Source: an uncultured Flaviramulus sp. | Lineage (GTDB): Bacteria; Bacteroidota; Bacteroidia; Flavobacteriales; Flavobacteriaceae | Direction: 5' to 3' | DNA: 64,000 bases | NCBI GenBank assembly: GCA_947495125.1 | Contig: CANLXL010000012.1 | Location: 82,143 to 146,142, forward strand | Shown here: piece by piece, positions 9,985 through 19,000 of the stretch | How the letters are laid out: every line of letters starts with the position of its first letter | How positions within the stretch are numbered: the stretch's first letter is position 1 | The notes under the pieces: model-generated | Database searches by the model: none | Seen by the model: only the letters and a program-made list of their open reading frames with translations | Told to the model about the DNA's origin: nothing | Translations under genes and position numbers: made by a program

Positions 9985-10116
9985 TTATAAAGTATCTCTG
10001 TCTTTGATTTTCTGTTTGGTATAAACACAGAGCACATGCTTATATACTAATATAAAGGCGGTAAGAATCGTATGCTCGTGATAGTTTTCGTTTTTTGATT
10101 TGGGTGATTTTGACAT
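9985..10116 (-). CDS. Possible very small protein (43 aa)
   Basis: An ATG at 10116 opens 43 residues beginning MSKSPKSKNENYHEH, followed by a short hydrophobic stretch and a basic end. It lies 20 bp upstream of the 94-residue gene on the same strand and could be the first gene of that small operon. An in-frame extension to 10170 exists but looks like upstream sequence. No family is recognised and coding is uncertain. Confidence 0.3.
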   Translation of the reverse strand: MSKSPKSKNENYHEHTILTAFILVYKHVLCVYTKQKIKDRDTL

Positions 10117-10191
10117 GGGGTTTTGGATTTGGTTTTCAAATATAATAAAGGTTGGGATATATCGTAACATTTAAATTACTTTTTATAAAGA

Positions 10192-10214
10192 TATTGTTCA
10201 TTAAATGAACAATA
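10192..10214. promoter_or_regulatory. 23-bp perfect palindrome over the XRE start codon (putative autoregulatory operator)
   Basis: Two 11-base arms (TATTGTTCATT and its exact complement) flank a single central A at 10203. The ATG of the XRE gene starts at 10205, inside the right arm. A dimeric helix-turn-helix protein bound here would cover the start of its own gene, as in many phage-like and toxin-antitoxin regulators. The symmetry is read directly; the role is inferred. Confidence 0.65.
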
Positions 10215-10426
10215 AGGATCAAAAATATCTAAATCAAGTAGGCAAAAACATTTCTAGAATCAGAAAAGCGAAAAAATTAACCCAAGAAGATGTTTGCACT
10301 GAATTGGAAATGGATAAACCTTATTTGTCTAGTATAGAAAATGGTAGACAGAATCCGACTTTACTTACTCTTAAAAAGCTTGCGGATGCTATTGGGGTTG
10401 AAACGAGCGCGTTTCTTGATATTTAA
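10205..10426 (+). CDS. XRE-family helix-turn-helix transcriptional regulator
   Basis: 73 residues, almost all of them one Cro/C1-type HTH domain: VGKNISRIRKAKKLTQEDVC, then the recognition region MDKPYLSSIENGRQNPTLLT and LKKLADAIGV. There is no sensor or effector domain, so it probably acts as a small dimeric repressor or as the controller of a mobile or restriction-like unit. It is followed 9 bp later by a second XRE gene and preceded by the palindrome at 10192-10214. The two genes point away from the 94-aa/toxin-antitoxin genes. Confidence 0.9.
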   Translation: MNNKDQKYLNQVGKNISRIRKAKKLTQEDVCTELEMDKPYLSSIENGRQNPTLLTLKKLADAIGVETSAFLDI

Positions 10427-10435
10427 TTTTTTGAT

Positions 10436-10687
10436 GTGATAGAATTATCTGAAAATAAATTAAAAGAGCTGAAGCAATCCATACCAAAAAAAATTGGTAG
10501 TCGGGTACGATTTTTTAGAAAGCAAAAAGGATTAACCCAAACTCAACTGGCAGAATTGGTTGGTAAAGACAGGCAATATTTATATAAAATTAAAAAAGCT
10601 GTGGTGACACCTAATGTAGTGACCGTATCTGCATTGGCAATTGCCTTGGAAGTCCCGCTAAAAGAATTTTTTGATATCGGACTGTAA
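10436..10687 (+). CDS. Second XRE-family helix-turn-helix regulator
   Basis: 83 residues with a Cro/C1-type HTH: IGSRVRFFRKQKGLTQTQLA, then VGKDRQYLYKIKKAVVTPN and SALAIALEVPLKEFFDIG. The start is GTG at 10436; an ATG three bases upstream is out of frame and stops at once. The recognition helix carries QYLYKIKKA where the SxIENG of its neighbour is expected, so its DNA target probably differs from that of the first regulator, or binding is weakened. Spacing of 9 bp implies one transcript for both. Confidence 0.85.
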   Translation: MIELSENKLKELKQSIPKKIGSRVRFFRKQKGLTQTQLAELVGKDRQYLYKIKKAVVTPNVVTVSALAIALEVPLKEFFDIGL

Positions 10688-10798
10688 TTTTCATAGCTTC
10701 AAATTTATTGATTAAGTATTATTCCACACGAAAGGATTCGTTCGGGAGCGGGGGATGTGTTTGACTCATAATGTATTTGAATCAAAGCCGTAGTGGTA

Positions 10799-10978
10799 TG
10801 TCAGTTCGAGTGGGGCCCGATTTTTTTATCGGGACTGTATCGAGAACCAATCAATGTCCTGAAATTAATTCCCGATAGCTATCGGGAGAAAATCAAATTT
10901 TTTAACTTTAAACCTGCTCTCGATACCTGCCTATCGGCAGGCAGGCGATCACGCTCTGGTGTGACACTCGAACTGGCA
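10799..10978. repeat. Intergenic palindromic repeat element (family also near 19675 and 56560)
   Basis: The 315-bp gap between the XRE pair and the next gene is filled by nested inverted repeats. The outer ends are TGTCAGTTCGAGTG (10799-10812) and CACTCGAACTGGCA (10965-10978), complementary except for one base. Inside are CCCGAT/ATCGGG around a T-run (10817-10833), the perfect 18-bp palindrome TCCCGATAGCTATCGGGA (10870-10887) and CTGCC/GGCAG (10928-10941). It looks like a non-autonomous, REP- or MITE-like element. An open frame running through it (10793-11047) is an artefact of the repeat. Confidence 0.75.
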
Positions 10979-11002
10979 TTCCGTTTTCATCATTGCCTCA
11001 TG

Positions 11003-11350
11003 TTAATATTTATTTCGAAACCAAACCTTCTGCCATTCCCTTTTTAAAATCAAAAAAGAGACTTGTTCAGACAGTTTAAGCGTATCGCTCCCATCTAAAG
11101 CTTTAACCTGCTTTTCAGGGACATCGATAATATAAAGTAAGTTGAGATACTCTGCGAATTTCTCCTGGATAAGTTGATATACGGTTTCATGAAGCAGCAG
11201 CTTTAAACTGGTTGGTAGAATGTCTTCATGAAAATCCAGATCGATATTCGCTAGCAGAAAATCCTTATTCAGCTGAAGCACCAATTTTTTATACAGATTC
11301 AACTGATTGGCTTCAGCAATAAGAGTATCAAAAGTGGTGGGTATTTGCAT
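11003..11350 (-). CDS. Conserved hypothetical protein downstream of polyprenyl synthetase
   Basis: 115 residues, predicted mostly helical and soluble, with no signal peptide and no motif I can name. Its ATG shares the A of the TAA stop of the polyprenyl synthetase gene (one base of overlap at 11350), which implies translational coupling and a possible accessory role in isoprenoid synthesis. The far end of the coding region abuts the palindromic repeat element. Function unknown. Confidence 0.75.
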   Translation of the reverse strand: MQIPTTFDTLIAEANQLNLYKKLVLQLNKDFLLANIDLDFHEDILPTSLKLLLHETVYQLIQEKFAEYLNLLYIIDVPEKQVKALDGSDTLKLSEQVSFLILKREWQKVWFRNKY

Positions 11351-12324
11351 CAGGTATTTCTGTTCATAAGATAATTTCCAAAGGCTTTAAGCAGATCCTT
11401 TTTGTCTTCAGAAATATTTAAAGGTTCTAAAACCGAAAAGGCTTTAGCAGTATATTCTTTGATGGCTTCTTTAGTAGCATCGGACGAACCGGAAGACTTA
11501 AAAAGCTGTTTTGCGGTTTCCACTTTGCTTTCGGTGTCGGCCGTATTTCCGTTAAATAAATGTTCTAAAGTTTGCTTATCCGCGTCGTTCGAAAACTCCA
11601 GAGCCTTCAAATACAAATAGGTTTTTTTATTTTCAATAATATCACCACCCACTTGTTTTCCAAAGGTTTCAGGGTCTCCAAAAGCATCTAAATAATCATC
11701 TTGCAATTGAAAGGCGATTCCCAGGTTTTTACCAAACTCATAGATATTATTTTGATCTGCTTCAGAAACACCGGCAACAATAGCCCCCATTTTCATAGCC
11801 GCACCTACTAAAACAGCTGTTTTATACTCGATCATTTTTAAATATTCGGGAATGGTCACATCGCTTCTGGTTTCAAAATCCACGTCGTATTGTTGTCCTT
11901 CACAAACTTCCAAGGCGGTTTTTCCAAACAACTTCGCCAAAGCCTGAAAAGTATTGACTTCATAATTTTCGAATAATTGATAAGCCATAATGAGCATGGC
12001 ATCGCCGGAAAGAATCCCGGTATTGACATTCCACTTCTTGTGCACTGTTTCTTTCCCTCTTCGCAATGGGGCGTCATCCATAATATCGTCGTGAACCAAC
12101 GAAAAATTGTGAAATACCTCAATACTTAATGCTGCAGGTAATGCATTTTTGTAATCGGTGTTAAAAATTTCCGCCGCCATTAGTGTCAAGACCGGACGAA
12201 GACGTTTGCCTCCTAAACTTAAAATATATTGGATGGGGTTGTACAGGTTTTCAGGTTCCTTAACCACCGAGTACTCCTGCAAATAATCGATAAAAACGGC
12301 TTGATATTTTTCTATTGAAAGCAT
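11350..12324 (-). CDS. Polyprenyl synthetase (trans-isoprenyl diphosphate synthase)
   Basis: 324 residues, the family's usual length. GGKRLRP at 38-44 binds isopentenyl diphosphate; the first aspartate-rich motif DDIMD is at 79-83 followed by LRRGKETVH; the second, DDYLD, is at 209-213. It condenses isopentenyl diphosphate with an allylic primer in the cytoplasm. The first motif has the uninterrupted DDxxD form with Phe at the fifth position before it, which in characterised enzymes limits chain length and points to a C15-C20 product. This is inference; a longer quinone side-chain product cannot be excluded. It supplies precursors made through dxs (31262-33043). Confidence 0.92.
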   Translation of the reverse strand: MLSIEKYQAVFIDYLQEYSVVKEPENLYNPIQYILSLGGKRLRPVLTLMAAEIFNTDYKNALPAALSIEVFHNFSLVHDDIMDDAPLRRGKETVHKKWNVNTGILSGDAMLIMAYQLFENYEVNTFQALAKLFGKTALEVCEGQQYDVDFETRSDVTIPEYLKMIEYKTAVLVGAAMKMGAIVAGVSEADQNNIYEFGKNLGIAFQLQDDYLDAFGDPETFGKQVGGDIIENKKTYLYLKALEFSNDADKQTLEHLFNGNTADTESKVETAKQLFKSSGSSDATKEAIKEYTAKAFSVLEPLNISEDKKDLLKAFGNYLMNRNT

Positions 12325-12408
12325 AAAACAAAAATAAATTAATTCATGGCATTAGAAAGCTTTGAAGTAAATTATGTGTTAAATAATTGTAAAACCTTGG
12401 AAACTATT

Positions 12409-12439
12409 TTTGTTTTTAAAGTTTCCTTTCGTAGTTTTG
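12409..12439 (+). promoter_or_regulatory. Bacteroidota-type promoter of the TetR-efflux operon
   Basis: TTTG at 12409-12412 and TAGTTTTG at 12432-12439 are separated by 19 bp, matching the flavobacterial TTG-N19-TAnnTTTG consensus. Transcription would start near 12444-12446, only a few bases before the ATG at 12449, so the mRNA is probably almost leaderless. It also rules out the longer reading frame that opens at a TTG at 12410. Confidence 0.7.
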
Positions 12440-12448
12440 TGCCCGATT

Positions 12449-13054
12449 ATGAGAGAAAAAATATTATTAGGTGCTACCGATTTGTTTTTAACCTATGGGT
12501 TTAAAAGTGTTACCATGGACGACATTGCCAACGCTTTGGGCATGTCCAAGAAAACCATTTATCAGCATTTTGATAACAAAACGAAACTGGTAGAGGCCAC
12601 CACATTGAACTTATTTGAATTCATTTCACACGGTATAGACCATATTTGTGCTTTGGAAAAAAACCCGATTGAAGAAATATTCAGTATCAAGCAGTTTGTG
12701 ATGGAACATCTAAAAGATGAAAAGTCTTCACCACAATACCAACTGCAAAAATATTACCCCGGTATATATAATTCCCTAAAGGCGAAACAATTTGAAGTGA
12801 TGAAATCCTGCGTCACAGACAATTTAAATAAAGGCGTGCAGCAACAATTATACAGAAATACCATCGATGTTGAGTTTATTGCGAGAATCTATTTTAATGG
12901 CATGCTGGCCATAAAAGACAAGGATTTGTTTCCGCTAAAAAAATTCTCCATGAACGTATTAATGAGTAATTATTTGGAATATCATTTACGCGGTATTTGC
13001 ACCCCTAAAGGACTTGAAATATTAAAGACATTCATAACATCAAATCAATCATAA
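12449..13054 (+). CDS. TetR-family transcriptional regulator
   Basis: 201 residues from the ATG at 12449. The N-terminal HTH (about residues 5-50) has the TetR signature GFKSVTMDDIANALGMSKKT followed by YQHFDNKTKLV. The C-terminal part is the variable ligand-binding domain. It is the first gene of a run of five (TetR, TolC, HlyD, small protein, RND) with gaps of 12, 14, 40 and 13 bp. It most likely represses this efflux operon, including itself, and is released by a substrate of the pump. Confidence 0.92.
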   Translation: MREKILLGATDLFLTYGFKSVTMDDIANALGMSKKTIYQHFDNKTKLVEATTLNLFEFISHGIDHICALEKNPIEEIFSIKQFVMEHLKDEKSSPQYQLQKYYPGIYNSLKAKQFEVMKSCVTDNLNKGVQQQLYRNTIDVEFIARIYFNGMLAIKDKDLFPLKKFSMNVLMSNYLEYHLRGICTPKGLEILKTFITSNQS

Positions 13055-13066
13055 ACAAACACTAAA

Positions 13067-14395
13067 ATGAAAAACAAACTAATATTAATTTTTAGTTTAT
13101 TATGCTCTATGGCTCTGTTTTCTCAAGAGGGAATACAAAAATTTTCCTTGCAGGAAGCGATTGACTATGCTTTGGAACATAACAGAAACATTAAGAATGC
13201 TGACTTAAATATTCGTGCAGCTGAAAAACAAGTATGGGAAACTACGGCTCGCGGATTACCGCAAATAAGTGGTGCCGTCGATTATTCCATAAACATTAAA
13301 GCTCCATTTGATATTTCGGAATTAGATGAAGGTGATCCTTTTGTCTTTTTATTTCCGAAACACAATTTAACACCTAGTGTAACCTTAAACCAGTTATTGT
13401 TTGATGGAGGTTATATTGTAGGCTTACAATCTAATAAGGTCTTTTTAGAGATTTCCCAAAATGCTAAAGGCAAGACGAAAAACGATGTTGAAACCTTTGT
13501 TGTCAATGCATATAACAATGCACTACTCACCAAAGAAAGTATCGATATAACAAAGAATAACATTGCCGTTTTAAAGTCTAATCTCGATGAAACCACGAAA
13601 ATTTTTGAAAATGGTTTAACAGAAGAAGAAGACGTAGAGCAACTGCAATTAACACTCTCCAGTTTAGAAATAAATCTGAAAAACTTAGAGACGCTTTACG
13701 GTATTTCTAAAGGCTATGTGAAAATATTATTAGGTTTAGATCCCAGCGATCCCATAGAACTTACAGATACACTAAACGATCTTATCACAGAAAACATTTC
13801 ACTGGATCTTATTAGTTCAGAATATCCCATTACCAATAATATAGACTATAAAATTGCAGCTAACGAAGCCGTAAGCAAAGGGTTGGAATACAAGTTGGAA
13901 AAATCGGAACAGTTACCAAAGTTAAACGCATTTGTGACTTCAAATTATTTGGGTTACAGTAATCAAGCTTCAAATTACTTTAAGCCGGAGCAAGAATGGT
14001 TATTCACTACCGTAGGCGGATTTAAATTAACGGTTCCCATTTTTAGTTCTTTTGGAGGCAAGGCTAAACGTCAAAAAGCAAAAATCGAATGGGATATTGC
14101 TAAAAACAATCTGATCATTAAAGAAAATGAACTGGAACTGGAATTCCAAAACGTTAAAAACGAATACAATTTAGCCATCGAGACCTATGCGAATAAGCAG
14201 AAAAATTTAGCATTAGCAGAAAAAATAGAAAGAAAAAATACGATTAAATACCGGGAAGGTATTGCCAGTAGTTTTGATTTACGACAGGCACAAACGCAAC
14301 TATACTCCAATCAACAGGAGTACTTACAAGCCATCATTGATGTTATTAACAAGAAGGCTGAGTTAAAAAACTTATTAAACACTAAAAACAACTAA
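13067..14395 (+). CDS. TolC-family outer-membrane efflux protein
   Basis: 442 residues with an N-terminal signal peptide (cleavage probably after about residue 19, ALFSQ). Two long helical repeats of the outer-membrane-efflux-protein type follow: SLQEAIDYALEHNRNIKNADL near the start of the first and a second from about residue 265. TolC trimers form the outer-membrane exit duct and periplasmic tunnel of tripartite pumps. It begins 12 bp after the TetR gene and is followed by the adaptor and the RND pump, giving a complete three-part system. Confidence 0.93.
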   Translation: MKNKLILIFSLLCSMALFSQEGIQKFSLQEAIDYALEHNRNIKNADLNIRAAEKQVWETTARGLPQISGAVDYSINIKAPFDISELDEGDPFVFLFPKHNLTPSVTLNQLLFDGGYIVGLQSNKVFLEISQNAKGKTKNDVETFVVNAYNNALLTKESIDITKNNIAVLKSNLDETTKIFENGLTEEEDVEQLQLTLSSLEINLKNLETLYGISKGYVKILLGLDPSDPIELTDTLNDLITENISLDLISSEYPITNNIDYKIAANEAVSKGLEYKLEKSEQLPKLNAFVTSNYLGYSNQASNYFKPEQEWLFTTVGGFKLTVPIFSSFGGKAKRQKAKIEWDIAKNNLIIKENELELEFQNVKNEYNLAIETYANKQKNLALAEKIERKNTIKYREGIASSFDLRQAQTQLYSNQQEYLQAIIDVINKKAELKNLLNTKNN

Positions 14396-14409
14396 ATATC
14401 AATCATAAA

Positions 14410-15579
14410 ATGAAAAACATATATTCATTATTAATCGTAACAATTATATTGACGTCATGTGGAGGCGGGAACAAAGCTTCTGTTGAAGATATTATAGCTT
14501 CTAATAATTTAGAGGACATTAGAGCACGAAAAGCACAATTGGATGTCGAGCAGGTTGCTATTGTCGCTCAACTTAAACAACTTGAATCAAAAATTAAGGA
14601 ATTAGATCCGCAAGAGCGCATCCCTTTAATCACCACTTTTGAGGCCAAAGAATCTGTATTTAACCACTTTGTGGAACTTCAGGGAAATGTAAGCACCAAA
14701 CAAAATCTGGTGATCTTTCCGGAATATTCGGGGATCTTATCCCGTGTTTATGTCAAAGAAGGACAACGCGTTTCTAAAGGTCAAAAGCTAGCTAAAATTG
14801 ATGATGGTGGCTTGAGTCAGCAATTAGCACAACTACAAATTCAGGCGGATCTGGCAAAAACAACTTTTGAGCGTCAGGCACGACTTTGGAAGCAAAAAAT
14901 TGGCAGTGAAATTCAATACCTGCAAGCAAAGTCTACATACGAAGCACAGCAACAAGCAGTAAGCCAGTTACAACAACAAATGAGTAAAACTATTGTTCGT
15001 GCTCCGTTTTCAGGAACCATCGATGATGTGATCACAGACCAAGGTAGTGTTGTTGCTCCGGGTCAATCACAGTTATTCAGAATTGTAAACCTGAGAGACA
15101 TGTACATTGAAACCGATGTACCGGAACGTTATATTACAAATGTGGTTCCCGGAAAAGATGTTCAGGTTCAATTTCCTATTCTTGGGAAATCTATGGATGC
15201 GAAAGTCAGACAAGCCGGTAACTTTATTAATCCTGCGAATAGAACATTCAAGGTCGAAGTGGCTATCGCTAACAAAGAAGCTGATATTAAACCCAACCTG
15301 ACGGCTAAGCTTAAGATCAATGATTATACCAATGACAATGCCATATTGATACCGCAAAGTATTATTTCTGAAAATGCTAAAGGAGAACAATATGTTTACG
15401 TGATTGCCGATAAAGCAGACCAAAAAGCTAAAGCGAAAAGAGCTATTATAGAAACGGGGAAAACACAGGGTGATGACATCGAAGTCCTTTCGGGAATAAA
15501 AAATGGCGATGAAATTATTAAAGAAGGTGCTCGTAGTGTGAAAGATGGACAGGATGTTAAAATCTTAATTAGTCAGTAG
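14410..15579 (+). CDS. RND efflux periplasmic adaptor lipoprotein (HlyD/AcrA family)
   Basis: 389 residues. The signal sequence ends in a lipobox (ILTSC, Cys17 or so), so it is a membrane-anchored lipoprotein. A coiled-coil hairpin at about residues 30-60 precedes the split lipoyl domain. SGILSRVYVKEGQRVSKGQ is the first half and IVRAPFSGTIDDVITDQGSVV the second, and a helical hairpin lies between them. Beta-barrel and membrane-proximal domains follow to the end. It links the RND pump at 16017-19538 to the TolC protein just upstream. Confidence 0.93.
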   Translation: MKNIYSLLIVTIILTSCGGGNKASVEDIIASNNLEDIRARKAQLDVEQVAIVAQLKQLESKIKELDPQERIPLITTFEAKESVFNHFVELQGNVSTKQNLVIFPEYSGILSRVYVKEGQRVSKGQKLAKIDDGGLSQQLAQLQIQADLAKTTFERQARLWKQKIGSEIQYLQAKSTYEAQQQAVSQLQQQMSKTIVRAPFSGTIDDVITDQGSVVAPGQSQLFRIVNLRDMYIETDVPERYITNVVPGKDVQVQFPILGKSMDAKVRQAGNFINPANRTFKVEVAIANKEADIKPNLTAKLKINDYTNDNAILIPQSIISENAKGEQYVYVIADKADQKAKAKRAIIETGKTQGDDIEVLSGIKNGDEIIKEGARSVKDGQDVKILISQ

Positions 15580-15619
15580 TCTCTAGACGCTAGTTCATAG
15601 AAAATTGGAAACTATAAAG

Positions 15620-16003
15620 ATGAAAGAAATAAAATTCAACTTTGAAGATTTAAAAGTATATCAAAAGGCATTGGACTTCATTGATACCACCTATAAATCA
15701 ACCAATAATTTTCCTAAAAAAGAAGAGTATGGCTTAAGCTCTCAATTTAGAAGGGCATCAACATCCATTGCTTTAAATATAGCCGAAGGGTCTGGAGACA
15801 CCAATTTACAGTTTAACAGATTTTTGAGCATTTCGAATGGATCAATAAAAGAATGTGTAGTATGCTCTACCATTGCTAAGAGACTTGGATATATTAACAA
15901 TGAAGAAGATTACAATAATAGAGTAGTTCTGGAAGAGTTGTCAAAAATGACTTCCAGTCTTCAAAAATATCTAAAGTCCAACAAATCAAATTCTAACAAC
16001 TAA
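15620..16003 (+). CDS. Four-helix-bundle protein (S23 / 23S rRNA intervening-sequence type)
   Basis: 127 residues from the ATG at 15620; an upstream TTG at 15605 gives five extra, unlikely residues. The features of the S23 family are plain: FEDLKVYQKALDF at the start, YGLSSQFRRASTSIALNIAEGSG in the middle, and FNRFLSISNGSIKECV followed by the LGYIN turn. These small pentamer-forming proteins are named from intervening sequences in 23S rRNA genes but are often found alone; their function is unknown. Here the gene lies between adaptor and pump genes of an efflux operon, an odd place, with gaps of 40 and 13 bp and no promoter of its own visible. Confidence 0.88.
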   Translation: MKEIKFNFEDLKVYQKALDFIDTTYKSTNNFPKKEEYGLSSQFRRASTSIALNIAEGSGDTNLQFNRFLSISNGSIKECVVCSTIAKRLGYINNEEDYNNRVVLEELSKMTSSLQKYLKSNKSNSNN

Positions 16004-16016
16004 AGACTATTAACTA

Positions 16017-19000
16017 ATGACTCGTAATAATAAAAAGAAAAAAGTAGATAAGGAATTTGGATTATCATCGTGGGCAATTAACAATAAAACCACCATGTAT
16101 GTTTTAATTGCCGTAATACTTTTCCTTGGAGCCGGCGCTTACTTTAGCATGCCTAGAGAAAATTTCCCGGAAATTAAAGAAACCAAAATTTACATTAGTT
16201 CTGTGTATCCCGGTAATACTGCCGAAGATATTGAAAAACTAATCACCGATCCTATTGAGGACAAACTAAAAACGGTAAGCAACGTTATTGAAATTACCTC
16301 AACCTCGCAAGAAGACTACTCGATCATAATTGTAGAGTTCGATGAGAACATTACAGTGGATGCCGCAAAACAGAAGGTTAAAGACGAAGTAGACACGGAA
16401 ACTTCCGGTGAAGATTGGCCAACCTTTAATGGAGCCAAAGTGGAGCCGAATATTTTCGATCTCAGTATGTCTGAAGAGATCCCTATTCTAAACATTAATA
16501 TCTCCGGAGATTACCCGGTAGATAAACTAAAGGAATATGGTGAATATCTTGAAGACGAAATTGAAAGTCTACAGGAAATCAAGCAAGTCGACATTCGGGG
16601 TGCTCAGGAAAAAGAAGTAGAAGTTGCCGTAGATATTTATAAAATGATGGCCGCCCAGGTGAGTTTTGATGATATCATCAATACTATCAGCCGAGAAAAT
16701 ATGACCATGTCTGCAGGAAATTTAATTACCAGCGGACAACGACGTACCATTAGAATTCTGGGTGAAATTGAAGACCCTAACGAACTTAAAAATTTCGTGG
16801 TCAAGTCTGAAATGAATAATCCCATCTATTTAAAGGATGTCGCAGTGGTGACCTTTAAAGATGAAGATAAAACCACCTATGCCAGAGAGTTTGGAGAACC
16901 AGTTGTGATGCTCGACGTTAAAAAACGCGCCGGAAAAAACATGGTGGCTGCTGCAGAACAGATCGACGTAATCATTAAAGATGCTGTGGCTAATATATTT
17001 CCACCGGACCTAACCGTTACCGTGGCCAATGATCAATCGTCAAAAACTATCGGACAGGTGGATGATTTGGTAAACAATATCATCTTTGGTATCATTCTCG
17101 TTGTCACCGTATTAATGTTCTTCTTAGGGTTTAAGAATGCTTTGTTTGTTGGATTTGCCATCCCGATGTCCATGTTTATGTCTTTAATGATTTTAAATAT
17201 GTTTGGGTACACCATGAATACCATGATTCTTTTCGGACTCATTATGGGACTTGGTATGCTGGTGGACAATGGTATTGTTGTCGTTGAAAATGTATACCGA
17301 TTAATGGACCAGGAAGGGCTAAGTCGTATTCAAGCCGCTAAAAAGGGTATTGGTGAAATTGCATTCCCTATAATTATTTCAACAGCAACGACGGTAGCGG
17401 CCTTTATACCACTCGGATTATGGCCAGGCGTTATGGGGCAATTCATGATTTATTTTCCGATTACGCTATCTGTGGTTTTGGGATCGTCATTATTCGTGGC
17501 TATCTTCTTTAACTCAGTTATGGTATCTCAGTTTATGACTACCGAAGATAAAGACATGCCTTTAAAAAACATCATCAAAATTTCTGCGGTTGTCGGGGGT
17601 ACTGGCTTACTCATAATGCTTGTTGGTGGTAGTTCCAGAGGCTTAGGAACTTTAATGATAGTAACGGTTATTTTACTCTGGATGTATCGCCTATTCCTAA
17701 GAGGTTGGGCCAATGGGTTTCAAAACAGAATATTACCGAAATGGGAGCGGTTTTACGAAAGATCGCTGCGTGCAGCATTAAGTGGAAGAAAACCCGCATT
17801 TATTGCTATCGGTACTTTTATTTTACTTATTGTCGCTTTTATGGGCTTTGGGGCATCCGTTGGTAGCCAGCGTACCAAAGTAGAATTCTTTCCGGACAAT
17901 ACGCCAAATCAAATTATTGTATATATAGAATACCCTGAAGGAACCGATATTGAAAAAACCAATACGATTACGTCAGACATAGAACAACGTGTTTATAAAA
18001 TTATCAATGAAGAAGCTTATATGCATGGTGATTTTAATTTCTTAACCGAAAGCGCCGTATCTCAGGTAGGTGAAGGTGCTGGAAATCCGCAAACTGACGG
18101 AGGCTCTCAAGCAGAAATGCCTCATCGTGGTAAGATTACCGCAACCATGCGTGAATACAAGTTTAGAGATGGTGCTGATAGTAATATATTACTTAAAAAA
18201 GTACAGGAAGATTTAAAAGGAGTCTACCCGGGCGTTGCGATATCGGTTGAAAAGGATGCTGTTGGTCCACCGGCAGGATACCCTATAAATTTAGAATTAG
18301 AGGGTAATGATTATACCGAATTAATTGCTACCGCTGAAAAGATGCGGGACTATATCAACTCGAAAAACATTCAGGGTATTGATGAGTTAAAGATTGATGT
18401 TAACAAATCAAAACCCTCAATGCAAGTGCATGTCGATCGTAAAAAAGCGGGGGAACTTGGTGTCAATTCCGGACAGGTAGGACAACAATTGCGTAATGCC
18501 ATCTTTGGAGCCAAAGCCGGTATTTATAAAGAAGATGGTGAAGATTATGATATTTATGTGCGTTTTAATGCAGAAAACCGATATAACAAAAGTGCTATTT
18601 TCAATCAGAAAATCACATTTAGAGACATGGCATCAGGGCAAATCAAAGAAGTCCCTGTATCCGCCGTGGCTAATCAAAATAACACCTCCGGTTTTAGTGC
18701 TATAAAACATAAAGATGTAAGACGTGTGGTAACCTTGTATTCGGCGCTAGCACCTGGGTTTACAGATGCCGCTGCTATCGTATCGAAAATTCAAAATGAG
18801 ATGCAAAGCTTTACCGAAAAACCGGCAACTGTAAAAGTGGATTATACCGGCCAAATTGAAGAGCAAAACAAACAAATGGCTTTTTTAATGGGGGCTTTCT
18901 TTACAGGTTTAGGTTTGATCTTCTTTATTTTGATCTTCCAGTTTAACTCGGTTTCAAAACCAGCGATCATCATGCTTGCCATCTTCTTAAGTTTAATAGG

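Noticed and set aside
10793..11047. 84-residue open frame on the plus strand
   Set aside because: It runs straight through the nested palindromic repeat and into the end of the gene on the other strand; its residues are the translation of the repeat.
12410..12448. Longer N-terminus for the TetR regulator from a TTG at 12410
   Set aside because: The extension overlaps the promoter elements at 12409-12439 and adds residues absent from the family; ATG 12449 is preferred.
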